Below are positions 1-11,652 of a DNA stretch of 64,000 bases, piece after piece. Source of the DNA: Promerops cafer. Taxonomy: Eukaryota > Chordata > Aves > Passeriformes > Nectariniidae. The notes beneath the pieces were generated by a model, which saw only the letters and a program-made list of their open reading frames with translations, was not told the origin of the DNA and made no database searches. The DNA is taken from the NCBI GenBank assembly GCA_013398275.1, contig VZSE01002700.1, positions 538,899-602,898 on the forward strand, in the 5' to 3' direction. Positions within the stretch are counted from its first letter, which is position 1; each line of letters opens with the position of its first letter. The position numbers were made by a program, and so were the translations under genes.

Positions 1-715
1 ACACAAAGGCAGGACCTGGCACTTCACCTTATCGAACCTCGTACAGTTGGCCTTGGCCCATCCAGTTGTCCAGATCCCTCTGCAGAGCCTTCCCACTCTC
101 CAACAGATCCATGCTCCTGCCCAGCTTAATTTCATCTGTGAAATTACTGAGGATGCACTCTATCCCCTCATCCAGATCATTGATAAAATTATTGAACAGA
201 ATTGGCCCCAACTCTGAACCCTGTGCAAAACCACTTGAGAACATGTGGGGCCAGCCTGTGCCTGCACCTTTAGAATTTCCTTCTTAATGAATATTTAGGC
301 TTTCAATTTCCCTTGCCCTTTAGAATTGTCTCCCAAGGAATCCTTTCAACCAGTCCCCTAAGCCCACCAAAGTCTGCCCACCAGAAGTCAAAGGAAGTTC
401 TGCTGGCACCCTTTTCAAGAATTGAAAACTCTTTAATTTCATGACTGTTGTGCCCAAGAAAGGCCTCAGCCATCATATCACTCACAAGCCCTTCTGTGTT
501 CACAAACAACAGGCTCAATAGAGCATCTACTCTAGTTGGTTCAGTCACCAGCTGTGTTAGGAAGTTATCTTCCACATGCTCCAGGAATCACCCTGACTGT
601 TTTGTCTCCTCTGTATTTTATTTCCAGCAGACATCTTCGAAATTGAAGTCTCCCATGAGAACAAGAGCTAGTGATAATGAGACTTCTCCCAGCAACTTAT
701 TGACTGGGTTGTGTC
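1..715 (-). mobile_element. CR1 LINE remnant, ORF2 with internal deletion, cut by left window edge
   Basis: Decayed copy of the avian CR1 retrotransposon. Read on the minus strand, about 660-575 gives endonuclease-like residues LMGDFNFEDVCWK with the GDFN motif of the endonuclease/exonuclease/phosphatase fold. This continues into a 90-residue open stretch (575-303) of the linker after the endonuclease: VEDNFLTQLV-like, then a VPWE-like end followed by KGKG. At about 290-302 the match jumps directly to reverse-transcriptase residues (244-29) around SELGPILFNNFINDLDEGIE, so roughly the first half of the RT is missing. The last bases (60-1) still read WA-ANC-RF-K-KCQVL, the usual continuation, so the element extends beyond position 1. 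Stop codons and frame breaks make it a dead copy. The family assignment rests on remembered CR1 protein sequence. Confidence 0.88.
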
Positions 716-3032
716 TCAGAATAAGGAATATTAACATAATTTACTGCATTGTAAAACACATTAATAAACTGCTGGTACTAAGTTTTTAAGACAGTCATCA
801 CATGATTTATCTAGAAGCCTAAAAACAGCTTAGGAAGTGAGACATGGACCCAGAATTCCTTATTGTGCATGTATCTTCATGCTAAGGTTCTTCTGGTTTG
901 AACTGACCCTGGTTTGAACTCCTTCAACTAGCTCTGTCTAAAACAGATGTGCAAATTGACTGTCCAAATCCCTGGCTTCCACCTGTTTAGCAGTACAAAC
1001 TTATCGACATTTGATTTATCTGTAAATGTATCAAACCTAGATTTAAATCTCTTCATGTAAAATTGAGTCACAGACCTTGCTGGGGTACATTTGACACTCT
1101 TTGAGAGTCTTTCCTATGTTTTACAACTCCGTTGGGCTGTAACCCATTGTATAAGATGCTTAATGAACAAATAAGTTAAATGACAATCAGGGTTTAAAAT
1201 GTGTTTCATAATATGCCTTTTTGATGACCTTTTAATAATGCAACAATGCTGATTTAAGTTTAAAATTATGTAGTATTTATTATTTATGCATGATAAACAT
1301 TAATAATTTATTAATCACACATTCTTTATAACATGCTGTAAACTATCTGAAGTGGAAATGAAAAGTTTTTGGAAAATGCTTATTGCACTTCATGTAAAGA
1401 CTTACAGAGCCCTCAAACACTGAACATCTTAATGTTTAAAAAGATCAAAATTCCCTTCTACATGGCGATGGAGTTCTGGCCAAAAAAACACCACAAATTC
1501 ATAGGATTCAAATGTTCTGTTCTATTGGAGCATGATTTGGATGTTTAAGCATGTTCCTAATGTCGTTTTAAACACAATTATATCTTGCCTGCACACCAGG
1601 CAGAGTGTGGGCCTTCTTAAGTTCCTGTGTCTGCTCTGCCAGGACAGTGGAGCTATCTCGCGTATTTGATGGTTCAAGTAGAAGTAGGTATCTAAATTTA
1701 GGCACTCAAATTTCTCCCTTAAAAGCCTAACTTGGGAGTGGTTCAGCCTGAACAGAAATCCCTTTAAATTACTTTCTTGCTTTTGTCTCTATGTCTATCC
1801 ATCATGCAGCCCAAACTCTAGCTGATTGGTTGTACGTTCTGCAGGGAAAATGTGCTTTTCCATTGCTTAATCTTGAGTGAGTGTATTAAATATAACTTTT
1901 ATTTTTCGGGGTAAGTGGTTTTAGTAACAATGCTGTATAAACAGTAGCATTTTTTAATTTTTAAATAAGAAAACAGCTGTTATTCCATTTTGTGAAGATG
2001 TAGTGTTTGCATGTGCCCTGTTTGCTTTGATAGCAGCTTACGGTCTTGGGAGTATTCAAATGACTTTCAGATTAAATAAAGCATGTCTAGGCAGCTACTG
2101 GGGTGTGATGTTTGAATTGCTATATTTTAATTGTCTAGCTTGGAACTAGCCAATTTCAGTTTTAGCTACAAAAGACGTTTTCTAAATCTGGCTGAAGTTT
2201 TCCAGCAAGGAAAAAATGAAGTAGATGGAAATAATATTTTATTGTTGTTTTCTTTATTGACTGGAAAAATGCTAAAAAAAAAGTTGAAATAATTTCACTT
2301 AAATGTATATACATTTTGATACCTGTTTATGAAAAAACTCATTTTTTAAAGACAGCCTCAAGAAGCAAAGCATTTATTTATACAGAATCTGCATCTAATT
2401 CTGTATAATTATGCATTGCAGCAAGTTGGGTATAATAGCAGGCTTATATTAGAATGTCTGTAACAAAATCACTGTAATACCCTTTGATTAATGCATTAAA
2501 TCACATTTTTTTACAGAAGGCTTAAAATAAGGGCACAAATAACACTATTTCCTCTGTAAATTTTATAATGACTCACATGAGGCCAGGAAAAAATAACTCA
2601 TTTTTTCTTTTCTTTGTTCCTTATTCCTCCCTCCCTTCTGTTTGTCCACCTCATATTACCTTGAAGCCTAAGGTCTTCTTGTTTATAAATAATGGGCAAA
2701 GATGTTATAAATGTATTTTTTTTAACATGTTTTCTTTATGGAATGGACTTAAAACAGTTCTGATAACAAGTACAAAACCTCCATGTTGTAAGCAAAGAGA
2801 ACTCTGCTAGTACTAGGATACAGCAAAATTGGCAAAAATAGGGCAATAGCCTTATTTGCCCTCTTTGCCCTATTTTTCAAGTACTTGCTGGTGGTCATGA
2901 TCTTTGACTTGTTCTGAGAGAATGAAGCTATTGTGGAGAGTGGGATTATTCAAAAGTACTTTCAGATTCTTCCCACAGATGCATTATTATTTTGGTTGCA
3001 ATCTTAGCAATCTAATCTATTAAATTGCATAT
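716..3032. other. AT-rich interspersed sequence, no gene seen
   Basis: Only short, low-complexity or hydrophobic frames occur here, none with recognisable domains. I see no LTR or CR1 match. The one structured element is a perfect 13-bp inverted repeat at 2834-2877, listed separately. Confidence 0.6.
2834..2877. repeat. Perfect 13-bp inverted repeat, 18-nt loop
   Basis: AAAAATAGGGCAA at 2834-2846 is exactly reverse-complemented by TTGCCCTATTTTT at 2865-2877. The 18-base spacer contains a second partial copy (TTTGCCC). It lies outside any recognised transposon. Confidence 0.85.
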
Positions 3033-3620
3033 TGTGCTGGTTTTGGCTGGGTGAGAGTTAATTTTCTTCACAGCAGCTCATATGATTTTTGGTCATATGA
3101 CATGTTTTCGTCACAGCAAAACAATGTTGATAACAAAGGGGTGTGTTGCCCATTACTCAGCAGTCACAGACCCATGGCCTTTTCTGCTTGTTGCTTGTCT
3201 GCTTCTCCCCACCAGTGAGAAGGCTGGAGGTACACAGGAGCAGGGAGAAGACACTGCCAGGACAGCTGAACCCAACTAGCCAAGAGATATTCCACAATAC
3301 GTGGTGTCACACTCAGCATATAAAGCTGGAGGGAGAAGAACAGGAGACATTCGGACTTAAGGTGTTTGTCTGTTCCATGTGATAGGGTCCTGCTTTCCTG
3401 GAGATGGCTGAACACCTGCTGCCCATGGGAAGTGGTGAATTAATTGTTTGTTTTGCTTTGCTTGTGTGCACAGTTTTTGTTTTACCTTTTGAGCTGCCCT
3501 TAATTCAACCCATGAGATTTCTCATTTTTACCTTTCCAGTTGCCTCCCCCGTCTCACTGAGGGGAAGCAAACAAAGCAGCTGTGTGGGTCTTAGATGCCT
3601 ACCTGGGCTAAACCACAGCA
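3033..3620 (+). mobile_element. Solo LTR of an endogenous retrovirus (passerine TguLTR5-like type)
   Basis: Begins TGTGCTGGTTTTGGCTGGG and ends GGGCTAAACCACAGCA, giving the canonical TG...CA ends. Inside are the landmarks of this family: a GTTGATAACA block near 3128, an AGTGAGAAGGCTGGAGGTAC block near 3215, a TATA-like CATATAAAG near 3317 (promoter/U3-R region), a GAAGTGGTGAATTAATT block near 3428 and CAACCCATGAGATTT near 3507. No internal retroviral genes or second LTR follow, so this is a solo LTR left by recombination. An immediate target-site duplication is not visible. An 8-bp ATTGCATA occurs just upstream (3024-3031) and again at 3681-3688. The family name is from memory. Confidence 0.85.
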
Positions 3621-3648
3621 GTGGTTAAACCTAACAAGGTTTAACCAC
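3621..3648. repeat. Perfect 11-bp hairpin directly after the LTR
   Basis: GTGGTTAAACC (3621-3631), loop TAACAA, then GGTTTAACCAC (3638-3648). The arms echo the LTR terminus (GGxTAAACCAC), which suggests they arose from a snap-back copy of the LTR end. Confidence 0.85.
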
Positions 3649-6549
3649 TGTTAAACACAGGCTATGCAATGACAGCCCTCATTGCATACATGCAAATCTG
3701 CTTCTGGCACAGATATTGGTAGCAACATGAGTGGGTAAACTGCTGTAGCTAAATGCAAAATTTCCCTCAGTAATTCCACAAAATAATTCATGTGCATATA
3801 TATGTGTACATAAAACTTTTACAGCCCTCATAATTTATTCTAAAATTTTTAAGTCCCCTGTAAATATACATGCATTTTTTTGCCAAAAGGATTAAAATAA
3901 GTGCTCTTATTTAAAAAAAAAACAAAAAAAAACACTGCTTGAGAATGACCAGCCCAATATGACATTATTTGCCAACTTAATTTTCACTAAGGGTACCACA
4001 TACATTGGGTATACAATTGTTTCAATTTTAATTTAAAATGGTTAAAATTTGTATTGATGCAGGGGAAATGCTTTCGACTTGTGTTAAGTGACTAGAGAAA
4101 CCATCTACAATATCTATGAACCTGCAGTGTCCTAGTGGCTCAGTAGAAAAATAAATCTGAAGACTTCCCCTGAATTAATTAGCAGCCACTCGATCAGGTC
4201 ACCCAGTCTATAGTCAGCAACTATTTTTTCCCACTTTATTTAACTGAAAGTCACATCATCATCAGTCCATTTGATGGTTGAAAAGACGAAGGGTATTAAC
4301 AATGCAAAAACCAAAGGACTAAACTTAATGAAAGGGCTAAATTAGACCAATTTTGGAAAAGGCTGGTGATTAATATCACTTGATCTGATGATATTGGCAT
4401 TCAGTAATTAGCCTAACAGCAGGTATAAAAGTCAAATTAAGACATACAGGTCTAACAATTCTACAGGCAACTTTATGCAAGAGTTTAAATTGAGCATCTC
4501 ACATTTAGCTAATTGGTTTTCAAGAAATATACACTGGCTTTAGTATGAAGTGAGTATTTTGATATCTTATGATACTAATTCTTTTGGGTGCAGCTTGATT
4601 TAGTTTGGGCTTAGTATGTACCTTAAGAATAATTAAATACTGTGCGCTGCATATTTTTAAATTAATAGCAACAAGATTGCTACACATCTTTTCTAAAGTG
4701 CAAAAGATTTTTTGCCCTGTTTTTGCAAAGTTAATCAAAACTGAAGAAAAGTTTTAAAATTTACCCTTTATCTTATGTCTTAAAAAAGCAAAATATATTC
4801 AGGCATAACATCCCCAGTGAATAGAGCTGTACTATCCATCGCATTCAGAGGGAAACAGAAGAAGATGAAGAGACAAATTAAATAATCAGGCTATTTGTTC
4901 TAATTTTATGGGCTTCTCCCAATCACTCCATATAGTTCTTTATGGCAACACATTTCCCTGCACTACCTATCTTGCAAAAATGATTTTAGATTATGACAAG
5001 TAAGTAAGGGGATAGCTTCTAATTTCAATTACTAAATTAAATGTTAATGTATTCAAAACCTCCTGAAGATCTCAGTTTTTATTAGTATTTCATCTCCCTT
5101 AATATAATTGCCAAAAACTTCATAGCAAGGAAGAATAGATTTAATAAAATATTTTACAGTAAAACCCCCCCAACAAACAAAACAAAACAAGATGGAAAGT
5201 CAGAAGGAAAGATACTAATAGTAAAAACAGTGGGGGCCATGATGGATATAAAAACCTCAGGCCTCTAACAATATAAGTCAGTAAAATTATCTAGCACTGA
5301 AAATATATTATCATTAATTTTTAATTTTATTTTCTGAGTACAGAACTTCCTTCTGATAAGACCAACTTTAGGCTAGATTGCTCTACCCATAGTTTTTTTC
5401 CCATACCATCATTTTGTAAGCAATTTAAAAATAAGGAAGAAAAACCTTTCACAGAGTTTTATTTCTGACATAGCTCAAATAGCTTTGAAATGCGCAAACT
5501 GAATCTTTCCTAGATGGTTTTGTAAAATTTCTTTGTTGTTTTTTGTTTCATTTTTCATTTTGGTTTTTTTTTGTAATTATAGTCAAACATCTACTGTGAG
5601 AGACCAGCTAAATTCCTAAATCTAAATGCTCTTGACTTCTGGCCTGCCAGTCAAAAAGTCAACATTAAAAATTACAGTTGATTGTAAATAAAGTAAATGT
5701 TCACCCTTGTAGGTTTTGGTTTTTTTTTTTTTTTTACATTTTTTCACATAATTTTCTGTGCTTCAAACACTTTTCTTTATTCAAATCAAAATTTCTCCTA
5801 TTTTAATATCACATCTGTTGACATTTCAACTATATCAGTACAAATTCTTTTTTTGTTTTTTAAGAATAAGTAAGGATGTGTGAGACTCTCTTTTTCACTT
5901 ATTCCCTCTCTAGAATATAAAAGCATGCCTGGAAAACTCAAGAATATTGTCAAAATCTCTACCAGCTACTGGTTTTATTTAATCTATAAATAGTCCTTAA
6001 AAGATTAGTGCAAACTTTATTTTCTAGCCTTCCTTTCCCGCATGGTTTGGTCATGGGTGAAGACATGGAGTCAAAGTGAAAGAGAAATCATTCCTATAAA
6101 AGGCTGTGTCTGCTTTCTCAACTTGGGAGCAAGCCAGTCTTTAATTGCATCCATCTGTCTGAATTCTGATTTAATGTAGGTGTCTAACAATTTATTGCAC
6201 AGATAAACTGTTTCCGCAATCTTCACTTTACACTTCAGCACCTTTACACACAGGGGGATCAAATTAAATATCCACAGGCAGTATTCAGTGTAGTATTCCT
6301 ACTTCTGAGCACTTGAGATTGCAGCCCTGGCAATGTTTTTAAATTATTTAGTTTTGGGATCAATTTGATACTTAAGGAGAAGAGTGTGCAAAATGCAAAT
6401 AATGGTTCATATAGGCTCATGCTGATATCCAAGTGAATCATGCACATTATAACCCTTCCTAATCACTGTAACTACCTGTGTTAATAGAATAAGGAAAAAA
6501 AAACCAATAATTAAGAGAAAAATAGTCTAGTAAGTCATGAAAGGTTGAT
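3649..6549. other. AT-rich sequence with homopolymer runs, no gene seen
   Basis: Interspersed AT-rich DNA with an A-rich run at 3911-3930, a C7 run near 5165 followed by CAAACAAAACAAAACAA, and a T16 run at 5720-5735. No open frame is longer than about 75 residues and none resembles a known protein. No transposon match was recognised. Confidence 0.55.
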
Positions 6550-7012
6550 AATGGATTTCTTGGATTTCCTAGACTTCCAGAGGTCATGTAGTAGTTGGTC
6601 AATAGGTCCCCCTGGGAAACTGCCATTAGGGACAAGGGACCACAAAAGAGCAGATAGATCTTTGAAGATATTTTTCATAGAGTGCAAAATCTCTCAATCC
6701 CCAGGTGTGAGAAATCAATAAACAAAGGCAAAAGATCAGCATAGATGAGTAAATGCCTGTGGGTCAAACTAAAGGACAAGAAAGAAATGCACAGGCCATG
6801 AAAGATACAGGGACAGGTATGGTGAAACACTGGGACAGGTTCTCAGGGAAGTTGTGAATGTCCTGTTATTGGAAGGGTTTAGGGTCAGGTTGGATGAGGC
6901 ACTGAGGAAGATGATCAAGTTAAAGATGTCCCTGTTTATTGCAGGGGGTTTTGGCTAGATGACCTTTAATATTTCCTTCCAACCCAAACCATTCTATTCT
7001 TCCATGTATTCT
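6550..7012 (+). mobile_element. CR1 LINE fragment, internally deleted, with 3' end
   Basis: Plus-strand CR1. Positions about 6560-6815 follow the CR1 ORF2 linker between endonuclease and reverse transcriptase (GGTCCCCCTGGGAAAC, then an AAATGCACAGG...GGGACAGGTAT block). The sequence then jumps to the CR1 3' untranslated end (GGTTTTGGCTAGATGACCTT, then TTCCTTCCAACCCAAACCAT and a TTCTATTCTTCCATG tail in place of the usual ATTCTATG repeats). The whole reverse transcriptase is absent, so the copy is inactive. Confidence 0.82.
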
Positions 7013-8172
7013 AGCCACCACAAACAGCTTTTTGTGTCCCAAGATTCACCAATGTGTCATGCACATCTCAAAATTCTGTAACAGCTATCTTAGAGAAAGT
7101 AAAACAATGTTGTTACTTTAAAGCAACTGTCTACTTTAGTTTCATAATTGTATTACTTTAAGCTTCAAATCTTCCAAGATGTCTTCTGGGATGTTAACTC
7201 CCTTTTGCAGATTGATAGTCTATGTATACATTATTTTTAATGATACACAGATCCACTTCTCACTTTCAGAAAATGACTCTCCTAAAATCCTCACTTCCTT
7301 ATGGCTTTCTTTGTCCCCTTTCTATTTTTCAAGGAACATGGCTCTTAAAGCAACTTTGTCAATCATCTAAGTTTAATCCTCTGCTATTGTGAGCAACTGC
7401 ACCTTAAAGACCCCATTTAAGGTCAAACATAAATTTACACATGACCAGTTTATAGTCATTTATGCCTAATAATATTTGAAATTATTGCTTTTATCTTAAC
7501 ATTTTCTCCTTGTATTTACAAAGAATAATCACATCTGCTATTAAGTTCCATTAGGCTAAGCCAAAATCCCCACATACTTTCTTAGTTTGGTGCCATGCCA
7601 GCTTAAACCAGTCTAATTTGAGATTATCCTTTTTCTCCTGTCCCTCTAACCTCAGTCATGTGTGCTGAGAGTAGTAACTGCATTTCAAGCTGTCAAACAC
7701 TAAGCCAGTTTAGAGAACTAATTCAAAAGCAAACTAAATGTAAATAAGGCAAAATTATATTTTTGTTCAATTCTTGGGGATTTTTTCTGTCTCCTATGAA
7801 GTGTTGTTTTCTTAGTTCTGGTCCTTGAACTGCATAATCAGTGGATGTACAGGTATTCATTTCAGTACAAGTGAGTCAGAATTTGAGAAATATAGAAATA
7901 TGATATAAAAGTATAATAGAAAATAGAAATCCAATAGAAAGAGAAAGTATGGCTTTATAACGTATGATGTGATCCAAAGTGCAAATTCCATAGTCAGCAC
8001 TTTGGGATGGATGTTTCTGAAATATAACCCACATGGAGTAAATAAGCAAATGTGCTCCAGCTAGACATATGCATAGATATATAAGTATAATGCACACACA
8101 TGCACTGTCAGAATTCTTATATACTTAAGTTATATTCATGCATGCAAGAGACCAGTGAATCCAGTAGAGAGA
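7013..8172. other. AT-rich sequence, no gene seen
   Basis: No LTR, CR1 or convincing coding signal. The frames at 7179-7370 and 7876-8097 are short, hydrophobic and without homology I recognise. Confidence 0.55.
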
Positions 8173-8738
8173 TGTTGTGGTTTAAGCCCAGACAGCAGCT
8201 ATGAACAACACAGCCATGTGCTCACTCACCTCCCTGGTAGAATGGGAAAGAAAAACAGAAAAAGGTAAAATCCATGGGTTAAGATAAGGACAGTTTGTTA
8301 ACTGAAATAAAGTAAAATATGATGCTAATAATAATTATTCTAATGAAAAGGGAGACAACAAAATGAGAGAGAAATAATCCAAGGGAAAAAAGAATGATGA
8401 AGCACACTACAATTGCTCACCTCCTGCTGACTGATGCCCAACCCAACTCGGAGCAGCAATCAGTCCATCCTGGCCAGATCCCCTCAGTTTATATACTGTA
8501 TATGAAGTTCCATGGTATGGAATATCCCTTTGGCCAGCCATCCTGATTGTGCTTCCTCACAACTTCTTGTGCACCTGCTCACTGTCAGAGCAAGGGAACC
8601 TGAGAAAACCTTGATTCTGGGTAAGCACTGCTTAGCAACAACTCAAATATCAGTGTGGTATTGGCATTATTCTTGTCCTAAATCCACTATATTAGCTAGT
8701 CAGGAGAAATTCAACTCTACCACAACTAAACTAGGACA
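8173..8738 (-). mobile_element. Solo ERV LTR, minus orientation
   Basis: On the plus strand it starts TGTTGTGGTTTAAGCCCAG and ends CTAGGACA, which is the reverse of the family layout. Recognisable blocks are CATGGGTTAAGATAAGGACA near 8273, CAAGGGAAAAAAGAATGATG near 8381, ATGGTATGGAATATCCCTTT near 8513 and TAAGCACTGCTTAGCAACA near 8622. It shares the subfamily-specific CAAGGGAAAAAA and TTTATATACTGTATATGAAG-type features with the copy at 62303-62908. The flanking pentamers AGAGA and GAAGG do not match, so no target-site duplication is claimed. A 95-codon frame at 8512-8799 runs through it by chance. Confidence 0.83.
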
Positions 8739-9711
8739 GAAGGATAGATCCAGGGAATTTAAAAACAGCAGGAGGTTTAAAATAATTTTGGAAGACTAAA
8801 TTGAAGCAGCAGAAGGCAATAAGTATACCTGGTAAGCAGAGCAGAAAACAGTACTGAACAATGAAGTTTGAATAAAGCATATAAAAACTGCAATAAAACA
8901 TCTCTTAACAGATGTTCAGAAAACCTATAGAGAATTAAAAAGGAAAAAAAATAAACCAAAATGAAACCCCTAAATCTCTCTCAATATATTTCAAATACAA
9001 ATTGACAAAGTACTTTTATCTTTTTATTTGCTTTTGATATGTACCCAATATAGAACTCAAGAGTTACTACCTTCATGAAAATTATGTCAGCTGCCGCCCT
9101 AATGAAGGAAATTTGCAAGAAACTTAAAAATACTATAGAATAAATTATGAAGATTATCTTCAGCATTTACTAATTATTCAGTTTCTTCCAGTCCTTCCAG
9201 ACCAAGAAATTTTTAGGGTGTTTTTAGGGTATCTGACTAATGATCAGTTTTTACTGTAAAAGTCTAAGGTTTCAGAAACAAAGCTAGACTCCTATCGCTC
9301 ACACCAAAAAGTTTATTGAAGAGTTTGAATCTTAGACATATTTGGAAGGTGTTTCACATTTTATTTAATTCTGATGTTCGTTAAAATAAATCACTGGAGG
9401 ACTAGTAATAAATTTTCTTCTGTGATGTGGAAGCATGTGGTTTTTCTACATTGGAATTTTTTTTTAAAGTGGTATAAAAAGTGAGCTGGAGACTATATCC
9501 TGAAATAATGATGAATTTAAAAGCCTTGAATAGGAAATAAAAGTAGAAAAAAAAATCTGAGAAGTTATTGCCCATTTTTGTTCCACTACTTTTGTGACAG
9601 GATGGGAGGAATTTTTTACTCTTCATATCCTGCTTATGGTCTACATGTTTTCTATGCAAAACATGTGATACAAAGACATAGACACACGCAGCTTCAATTG
9701 CTGTAAGTATC
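8739..9711. other. AT-rich spacer between solo LTRs, no gene seen
   Basis: Dominated by A/T runs and small frames on the minus strand (8777-8959, 8981-9166, 9402-9659) that are hydrophobic and without recognisable motifs. Nothing else is supported. Confidence 0.55.
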
Positions 9712-10149
9712 TGTGTTGGTTTTCACTGGGATAAAGTTGGTTTCCTGCATAGTAATTAACATGAGGCTGTGTTTTGGATTTGTTCTGGAAACAGTGTTGA
9801 TAACACAGGGATGTTTATGTTATTATTGATCAGGGTTTCCACAGCATTGAGGCCTTTTCTATCTCTCATTCCATCCCACCAGCAAGGAGGCTGGAGGTCA
9901 CAAAAGGGAACCAGAAGGGAACCAGAAGTTGCACAAAAGGGAACCAGCATCGTGGTCATGCAGGTGGGAAGTAGTGAATTAATTCTTTGTATTTCTTTGC
10001 TTGCATGCACGGCTTTTGCTATTGTTTTTTTTCTCAACCCATGAGTTTTTTCACTCTCACTCTCCTGTTTCTCTCCCCCATCCTGTTGTGTGGTGAGTGA
10101 GCAAGTAGCTGTATTGAGCTTAGCTGCCAGCTGGGACTAAACCACTACA
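9712..10149 (+). mobile_element. Solo ERV LTR, plus orientation, with internal deletion
   Basis: Starts TGTGTTGGTTTTCACTGGG and ends GGACTAAACCACTACA. Contains TGAGGCTGTGTTTTGGATTT near 9760, GTGTTGATAACACAGGGATG near 9794, an AGGAGGCTGGAGGTCAC block near 9885, CAACCCATGAGTTTTTTCAC near 10035 and a TGAGTGAGCAAGTAGCTGT block near 10095. The TATA-bearing middle of the LTR is missing and is replaced by three copies of AAGGGAACCAG (about 9903-9946). Flanks GTATC (9707-9711) and GTATT (10150-10154) match at four of five bases, consistent with a 5-bp target-site duplication. Confidence 0.85.
9900..9947 (+). repeat. Three short repeats of AAGGGAACCAG inside the LTR
   Basis: CACAAAAGGGAACCAG occurs at both ends of this stretch, with a further AAGGGAACCAG between. 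This looks like slippage or a local duplication at the internal deletion of the solo LTR. Confidence 0.7.
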
Positions 10150-11110
10150 GTATTATTTTTGACAGTGGATCTGATAAGCTCAATTTACTTAATAATATCA
10201 CTTTAAAAAAACACTATTAAAATTAATTATGGCCATAAAATACAGTATGAAATAAATTTCTCTATAAAAATATTTTTTTAACTGGGCAGGTATTTTATTC
10301 TCTTGGTAACCAGTACACTACCCGTACCACTGCAAAATCTGAATAGATTGTCTGCTTGCAGTGGGCTTTAAAAGAGGTAAAGATAAAAAGAAGGAGTTGT
10401 GAGAGAGTTGTTATTATTCCAGAATTTACATTCAAATAAACCCAAATTTATGAGAGCAGCCAAGTGAAATTAGGCTTCAGCAGTAAAAAAAACCCTGAGC
10501 ATTCTGTTGACTACAATGTTTCACCCAAGATGTCTGAGTACAAAGACAATAACCTATCATATTGCAATCTTTACAAGCAGTTTGAATTCAAGAAATTGAA
10601 AAGTTCAAGTCAGCCAGCCTTGTTTTTCAATATAAGCATATAATTTTATCTGGAGATAGCATGAGAGTTTGAACATTACGAATATTTACATTTCAGTTTT
10701 CTATGTCTTTCATTTATTCTTTATACTAAATACAACAATTTATGCAGCTTCCCAAAGAGTCAAAGATATTCAATAATGTTCTTCATAAATGTATATAAAT
10801 ATTTTAAATAAAGTGCCAGTTGACCTGCACTGTATTTATTCTAGTGAAACAAAATCCAAGTCAAATTATGACAAATTTTTGATTTGTTGGATACACTTTT
10901 TCAGACATAGTATTAAATTTAATGAAGAAAAGGAAGGCATAATTATTCCCTCCAGTGATACAAATTTAATTTAGTCTTCTTAAAACTTTTATCTGAAAAA
11001 TAATTTTCCTCCTAATTTTATACTTTTCTGATTAAGTCTTTCACTTTTATATTAAATTGGGTATGAATTGATTATCTTAGCATTTAACAGTAAAAGTAAG
11101 CATATGATTT
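10150..11110. other. AT-rich spacer, no gene seen
   Basis: No repeat family recognised. One 61-codon frame (10789-10974) has no features beyond chance length. Confidence 0.55.
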
Positions 11111-11652
11111 TGTTGACTCTGACTAACAGTCAAGCACCCACAGAGCTGTTCACTCACTTCCCTCTCCCATGGGTCATGGAGAAACTAGGAGGAAGCTTCA
11201 GGCATTTAGATGTCCAATAGGTGGGGAAAAAAGCTGTGTGTTCAAGCAAAGCTAAACAAGGAATTCATTCATTACTTCCTATCAGCATGCAGATGTTCAG
11301 CCACTTCCAGGAAAACACGAATAATAGTTACTTAGAAAGTCAAACACCATAATCTTGGTTATTGCCTTCCCTCCTCCTTTTCATGAGCTTGTTTTGCTGA
11401 GCACATCATATGTTATGGAATAATGCTTAGGTCAGTGCTGGTCAGCTATTCCAGCTGTGTCCATTAGCAGCTTCTTGTGTACTTTCTGCAAATCACTGAG
11501 GGAGAGGAGTGGGAGCAGAGTGAGCAAGAAAGAACCTTGATGCTGTGCAACTACTGTTTGGTAACAGCCAAAACACTGTGTATTATCAATATTGAGTTAG
11601 TCACCAATCCATACTACTACGAAGGAAATTGGCTCCATCCCAGTCAGACTCA
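11111..11652 (-). mobile_element. Solo ERV LTR, minus orientation, diverged
   Basis: Blocks in family order for the minus strand: CAAGCACCCACAGAGCTG near 11132, AAGCTGTGTGTTCAAGCAAA near 11231, CAAGGAATTCATTCATTACT near 11257, a CAGATGTTCAGCCACTTCCA block near 11291, TAATAGTTACTTAGAAAGTC near 11322, GCAGCTTCTTGTGTACTTTC near 11468, AACCTTGATGCTGTGCAACT near 11533 and ATCCCAGTCAGACTCA at the end. The left end is poorly conserved and the boundary at 11111 may be off by about ten bases. No target-site duplication was found. The copy looks older than the one at 9712. Confidence 0.78.

Noticed and set aside
3033..3620. Possible active promoter from the TATA-like CATATAAAG in the LTR
   Set aside because: The motif is visible but nothing in the sequence shows activity; kept only as part of the LTR description.
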